A stretch of DNA of 64,000 nt from Micropterus salmoides (lineage: Eukaryota; Chordata; Actinopteri; Centrarchiformes; Centrarchidae), in contig NW_024040040.1 in NCBI RefSeq assembly GCF_014851395.1, positions 24,781,000-24,844,999 of the forward strand. The letters are read 5' to 3'. The translations under genes were made by a program, and so were the position numbers. The notes beneath the pieces were generated by a model. That model was not told the DNA's origin, did no database searches, and saw nothing but the letters and a program-made list of their open reading frames with translations. The stretch's first letter is position 1. Each line of letters starts with the position of its first letter. This document shows positions 58,841 through 64,000 of the stretch, piece by piece.

Positions 58841-60345
58841 ATTGATTCGCTATGTGCTCCCTCAGCTTTCTGCAAGACGGTGATTAGTAGTGTTAAAATG
58901 TAACAATTAAAGTGTTTAGAGTTAGTAAACTGGTTGAACGATATGCTGAAAGAGCTGTAGGTTAGACTGTTTTTTTGAATGTTCTTACAATCACTGTTAT
59001 TTTCATGTGGTGAGAGGATGTGAATTTTGCGCGTCCCACTTGAATTAAATTACTAGAGTCTGGAAACTTGAGAAGACCACATGTCTGTTTAAACAAAGGG
59101 ATATAGGTTTAGGCGTGAAAACCTTCCTCCACAACCAAAATTCTTCTGCTCTTGGTTAAGTTAACAAAAATCGTCATCTAAGTCTCACAATTTAACTATT
59201 TTCTCAACAAGCCAGTTAATGCCTTAGCATTAAACTGAAGAGTTGTTTTGTTACTTTGTTGTAGGGCTGGACCCGGATATTAGAATTTTCGTTCATTGAG
59301 TAGGTATTCAATTTTGGGATTCGAAAATTTTTGCATGCCTGTCCTCCTCTCACAGTAGTGAACGTAATGCTCCCGTTCACATCAAAGGGAAAACAAAATG
59401 AAGCCCTCAGCTGTGTGGGATCACTTTAAACTGAGTGATGACAGCAGCAGTGTGGCAGTTATGCAGGTTAAAGTTAACCAGCAAACTGTAGGTTACAACA
59501 AACAAACAATAACATAAGGAACACTAATAATTTGTTACTATTAAATATAATAATAATAATTCTATTATGCCTATTGTAGAAGGTGAACATTTAGTAGCTA
59601 TAATAAAAGTTAAAAGCAAATTTTGCATAGTAAGGTTGTTTTAGTTCTGGTACTGGAAAAAGCGCTCTTTCCATCTGTTCTCCCTGGACACCCGCCTCAT
59701 GTTAGACGATCACAACAATAAAAGCTCTATGAAAAACACATCAGTGTACATTTATCAAAGCTAATGGTCCTGTGCTTAGCCAAGTAACGTTACAGTTAAG
59801 CTAGGTGAAGCTCTATAATGACCAGTTACGATGCCAATCTGTAAAGGAAGAAAGCAGCTTTGCGTGCTAGTTGTTGGCTGGCAGGTCCAATGTGGATCCA
59901 GCCAGGTGGGGAAGAATTGTGGTTCTGTGCATTATACACGTGTATAATTTGTGTGTTGCTTGCAGGATTTTAAGCTTGACTTGTCACTGCTGTAAGAACC
60001 TGTGCTCGTCCGGTCGGAAAAGGCCACACTGGGAGGCCACTGCGCCGTCGGGACGGTGGCTTAAGACATCACGTCCATAAGAGAAGCAAAGAGAAGAAGG
60101 AAGAGAACAACGTTGCGTTGTGCAACATTTTTTATCAATAAGGTGACGTCTCAGGTCACTGACCAATAGCTGCATCTGAGTCTCTGGGCTGCCTTTCTGG
60201 AGTTCAATGAATCACATCATAAAAGTTCAGTTATGATCACAAATCAGCTTCATCTGTAAGGTCCCTGAGGTCTCAACATTACTAATCCTTAATTTTTTTG
60301 GTATTTAGTTATAAATAATACCCTCATTTAATCAGTAAAAAGCTG
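58841..60345. other. No gene recognised
   Basis: No coding sequence or named repeat. A GC-rich patch at 60000-60070 (CCGTCGGGACGGTGGC) stands out but has no clear identity. Confidence 0.4.
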
Positions 60346-60349
60346 TCTG

Positions 60350-61070
60350 TGTTGTGGTGGCAGCCTGGCTGACGGTGAGTGTCCTGGTTTTTTTCTCCTT
60401 TTTATCAGTTATTCTGCTTTTTCCTTGGTTTTCTGTTCCCTGCCTGCCTCCCTGTGTTTTCTCCCCTGTGTGCTCTCTCTCCCTCTGCTCCTGAGCCCAG
60501 CCAACGACCCGCACCTGCACTTCATCAGCCACCTCGTCAGCCTGCCACACCTGCCAGTAGTCAACCTCATCCCTGCCTGTATTTCAACCCCGGTTCTCCA
60601 CACCACTCTTGCTTGATAGTCGTTGCTCCATACCCGGTGCCATCTCTGCGTTCAGGCTCTCATGTTTCTTGTCTTCTCTCATTTTCCCTGCACTTTGTCG
60701 CTCCAGTCACTAACCCTGTCTTTCTGTCTGTTTTCCCTCCCAGGTTCACTCACCCTCGTCATCTGTTCCGTTGGCTGGGCTCGTCCTCCGGACTTCTCCT
60801 CTTCGGAGTTCCCCCACGGCGTCCTCCCAGTTCTCCCTTGCATCCTCCCTTCCTCGGCCCCAGTGTTCCCGGCTCCCTGGTTCCCGTCCCGTCGGTTTCC
60901 CTGTGCCAGTGTTTCCCCGGCATCCTTCTCTCCCTCCAGTTCCTCAACCCCCTTTTTCCCTAAATAAACCTCCTTCGCTCAGAGTGCTGTGTTTGGGTCC
61001 TCTCTGTCCCCAGACCACCCACGTAACAGTCTGTGTGTTTTGTTTGAAGCAGAAGACAAGGTCAAGCTAA
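60350..61070. repeat. C/T-rich dispersed repeat
   Basis: Very C/T-rich on the plus strand, giving long open frames on both strands (up to 194 aa) without any domain. Its end, TTTGGGTCCTCTCTGTCCCC after AAATAAACC, mirrors the end at 63770 (GGACCCAAATGCAGACAC). The two are probably termini of one family in opposite orientation. Polymorphic-looking Pro/Ser/Leu translations are compositional. Confidence 0.4.
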
Positions 61071-61074
61071 AAAA

Positions 61075-61980
61075 AAATTCCTTTTGAAGAGACTTATCAA
61101 TAATTGAGTTTTAATACATTTGGGTTAATTTGGTGCCCCTTAAACTAGTGGGTTTTTTTTTTAAACTAGTGTTTCTCCTACACATGGTACTGGCCCTTCT
61201 ATCTGAAGCAACCGGGGTTCACTGTTTTGCTCAAAATGCTGCCTCTCTGGAAATACACCATTTTTCTGGCACTGAAATTAAAACCGCACAAAATTACAGT
61301 CTGATGGAATCTGTAAATCACCCTCCCCCCAAAAACCCAATATTACTCAAAATGAACAAATTCAGTCACGTTGGTATCCCAACCAAATGCTCATTCTGAA
61401 CAAGTTTGGTGGATGACCGCTAGAAGTGTACGAATTATTACACTGCCACAAGGAAAATGCCTGCTCTTAAAAATTACAAGATTAAACTGATTACCACATT
61501 ATCACATATGTATGATAGGTTTTTACTCTTAACAAAACACTTGGGCCACCCCACAGTCTAAACTGTAGTGACACACTGTGAGTGCTGGTGAGGGAGTGTT
61601 GGTAATAATTGCATCCATCTATCAAACCAGGTCAGTGTCACCATTTCAAATGACAACATCCTATGGTGCAGCAGCTCACTGGGCCATAGTCAGCAATGCT
61701 ATCATGCAGTGTTCTTGGAACACTGTGTTGGAAACTGGCAATTGGAAAGAAGAAGGCCAACAGCAGATGTCTGGAGTTTGGCCCAACACTGGCACAAAGC
61801 TAAAGACTGCAAAGTAGCAGCCATAAGGTTAAAGATAAGGCAGTTTAGACTGAAGGTTGGAGTGACAAAGTATCATCATAGGGCACGACACGTTTTAAAA
61901 TGGTATAACACAATAAATAAAGTCTTGAGTATACACACAGAGGTACAGACAGTAAAGGTAATGTTGCTATAGACTGAATG
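61075..61980. other. No gene recognised
   Basis: Short ORFs only; the 61578-61817 frame (79 aa) resembles nothing I know. Confidence 0.4.
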
Positions 61981-61984
61981 AATA

Positions 61985-63760
61985 ATGGTACAGATATTTA
62001 CAGTAGTGTTAATGATAATAATCATAATGTTAATGATTATAATTACAATAATAACAATAGGACTAGTAACAATAATTGTAGCAGAGGGTGTCGAGCAGGA
62101 ACACGGGGGCAGCAGGTGACTCGCAACCACAGATCCAGACTCCACAGCTCCAGAGCCAGAAACACCTGCAGGAAGTGACAGGAGGAGAGAGGAGAGGGAC
62201 GAGAAAGCACAAGACTACGGGAAGGGGGAGAAGTCGAGTTAGTAACATGCATTAATGGGATGACGTTGCATGGAGAGGGAGAGAAAGAAGAGGACAGAGG
62301 AGCTCAGTGCATCATGGGAAATTCCCCGGCATTCTAGGCCTAGGCCTTACTCTTAAATGTGGAGATGGTGTCTGCCTCCTGAACCCAAACTGGAACCTGG
62401 TTCCACAGGAGAGGAGCTTGATAGCTGAACGCTCTGGCTCCTAGTCTACTTTTGGAGACTCTAGGAACCACAAGTAACCCTGCATTCTGGGAGCGCAGTG
62501 CTCTGGTGGGGTGGTAAGGTACTATGAGCTCTTTAAGATAAGATGATGCCTGACCATTAAGAGCTTTGTATGTGAGAATAAGGATTTTAAATTCTATTCT
62601 GGATTTTACTGGAAGCCAATGCAAAGAAGACAGGAGAAATGTGATCTCTTTTCCTGGTTCCTGTCAGAACATGTGCTGCAGCATTCTGGATCAGCTGAAG
62701 AGTCTTAATGGACTTAATGGAGCAGCTTGATAAGGAATTGCAGTAATCCAGCCTAGAAGTAACAAATGCATGGACTAGTTTTTCCTGCATCACTTTTAGA
62801 CAGGATGTTCCTGATTTTTGCAATATTACGTAGGTGAAAAAAGGCGGTCCTCAAAATTTGCTTAATGTGAGACTTAAATGACATGTCCTGATCAAAGATA
62901 ACTCCAAGATTCCTCACAGTGGTGCTGGAGGCCAGGGCGATGCCATCAAGGGAAACTATATCTGGTGCCTGGGCCCCAGAACAATAACTTTAGAAAATTA
63001 CAGGTCATCCAGGTTTTAACATCCTGAAGGCACATTTGAAGTTTAGCTAACTGAGTTTCATCTTGCTTGATCGATAGATATAACAGAGTATCATCTGCAT
63101 AACAATGAAAGTTTATGGAGTGTTTCCTGATAATATTGCCTAAAGGAAGCATATATAAAGTGAATAGGATTGGTCCGAGCACAGATCCTTGTGGAACTCC
63201 ATCACTAACTTTTGCATGCATGGAGGATTCATTGTTAACATGTACAAACTGAAATCGAAATGATAAATAGGAGAGAGCGGTTCCTTTAATGCCAATGAAG
63301 TGTTCCAGTCTCTGTAATAGGATATGATGGTCAATGGTATCAAATGCAGCACTAAGATCTAATAAAACCAATTGTCTGATGCAATGAGGAGGTCATTAGT
63401 AATTTTCACCAGTGCTGTGTCTGTGCTATGATGACCCCTAAATTCTGACTGAAAATCCTCAAACTATTGCTATGTAGAAAGTCACACAGCTGTTTGGCGA
63501 CTGCTTTCTCCAGGATCTTAGAGAGAGATGGAAGGTTAGATATAGGTCTATAGTTGGCTAAAACATCTGGATCAAGGTTGGGCTTTTTCAGAAGAGCGTT
63601 AATTAAAGCTACTTTAAAATACTGTGGTACATAGCCTGTTGATAAAGATAGATTGATCATATCTAGTATAGAAGTGCTGACTAAGGGTAAAACTTCTTTA
63701 AGCAGCCTAGTCGGGATGGGGTCTAAGAGGCAGGTTGATGGTTTAGATGAAGAAATTATT
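61985..63760 (-). mobile_element. L2-like LINE with RT domain, frameshifted
   Basis: Longest LINE copy. Minus-strand order: RT fingers (CLLDPIPTRLLKEV, LANYRPISNLPSLSKILEKA), palm (LLDLSAAFDTIDHHIL, GVPQGSVLGPILFTLYMLP, FHCYADDTLLYL with the catalytic Asp pair), thumb (TWMTCNFLKL), then SRLDYCNSL, LQLIQNAAAHVLTGTRKRDH, LHWLPVK, YLKELIVPYHPTRALR and LLWNQVPVWVQEA. Frames change near 63400, 62950 and 62620, and a 5' endonuclease is absent, so it is 5'-truncated and dead. The 3' UTR runs to a TTATTG-type microsatellite at about 61990-62080. Same family as 4010-4540. Confidence 0.92.
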
Positions 63761-64000
63761 GTCAGGGGTGTGTGTTGGGGCAGGTTGGTGGACCCAAATG
63801 CAGACACAGGAAACAGGCAGGAACGGTTCAAAGGGTTTAATAGCAATAAACAAAGGCGAGCTCACTTACAATGTAGTGGCTGAATCCAGGGAATCCAAAC
63901 AAAAGATAATCCAACTGAAAATCCAGAGACACGAGTAATCCAAAAAACTGCAGAAACAGGGAATGAGGAGCATTACTAAACTACTAAATTACTAAACATT
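63761..64000. repeat. Dispersed repeat at window end
   Basis: Starts GTGTGTGTTGGGGCAGG and contains GGACCCAAATGCAGACACAG and a GGGTTTAATAGCAATAAAC tract. It joins the 5' edge of the truncated LINE and runs off the window. Confidence 0.4.

Noticed and set aside
60379..60963. 194-aa Pro/Ser/Leu-rich ORF
   Set aside because: C/T-rich composition keeps several frames open on both strands. The region looks like a dispersed repeat and has no domain.

Overview
The window looks like repeat-dense, non-coding nuclear DNA from a bony fish (teleost). The basis is the mix of element families: 5'-truncated L2-like LINEs, Tc1/mariner transposons, a Penelope-like (GIY-YIG) fragment, tRNA-derived SINEs with LINE-like tails, hAT-type termini and a solo LTR. 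The spliced gene remnants have short phase-1 exons and GT/AG junctions. There are no operons, prokaryotic ribosome sites or bacterial genes. I recognise no ordinary host gene with confidence. Two runs of exactly 500 N (25920-26419 and 42789-43288) are scaffold placeholders.

Layout. 1-6457: two LINE 3' fragments; the second is split by a 1.27-kb solo LTR with a 4-bp target duplication. 6458-25919: a 19.5-kb head-to-tail array of six copies (A-F) of one non-autonomous element. Its ~466-bp internal units each carry a CTCF consensus match, 16 in total and all in one orientation. 26420-37718 and 43289-54402: two copies of the same ~11-kb segment in inverted orientation. 37719-42788: SINE, LINE and Penelope-like fragments and one unrecognised exon-like ORF. 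54403-64000: the rest of a broken Tc1 element, a hairpin minisatellite, dispersed repeats and an antisense LINE.

The inverted segment carries a tyrosine-recombinase-like gene remnant (four exon-like pieces), a Tc1 element with an intact 340-aa transposase in the right arm only, a deleted Tc1 derivative, a 1.7-kb TIR element and a SINE. The arms end exactly at the two assembly gaps. Reverse-complemented, contig 26420-42788 would form a clean dovetail overlap with the contig starting at 43289. A misoriented, unmerged allelic contig is therefore at least as likely as a true palindrome.

The most interesting candidate is the 466-bp array: a macrosatellite-like tandem of CTCF-type sites, possibly made by rolling-circle-like concatenation of an element with hairpin ends. 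The next is the recombinase-like family with a Thr in place of the usual box-II His, joined through an acidic linker to a Trp/Lys-rich C-terminal domain.
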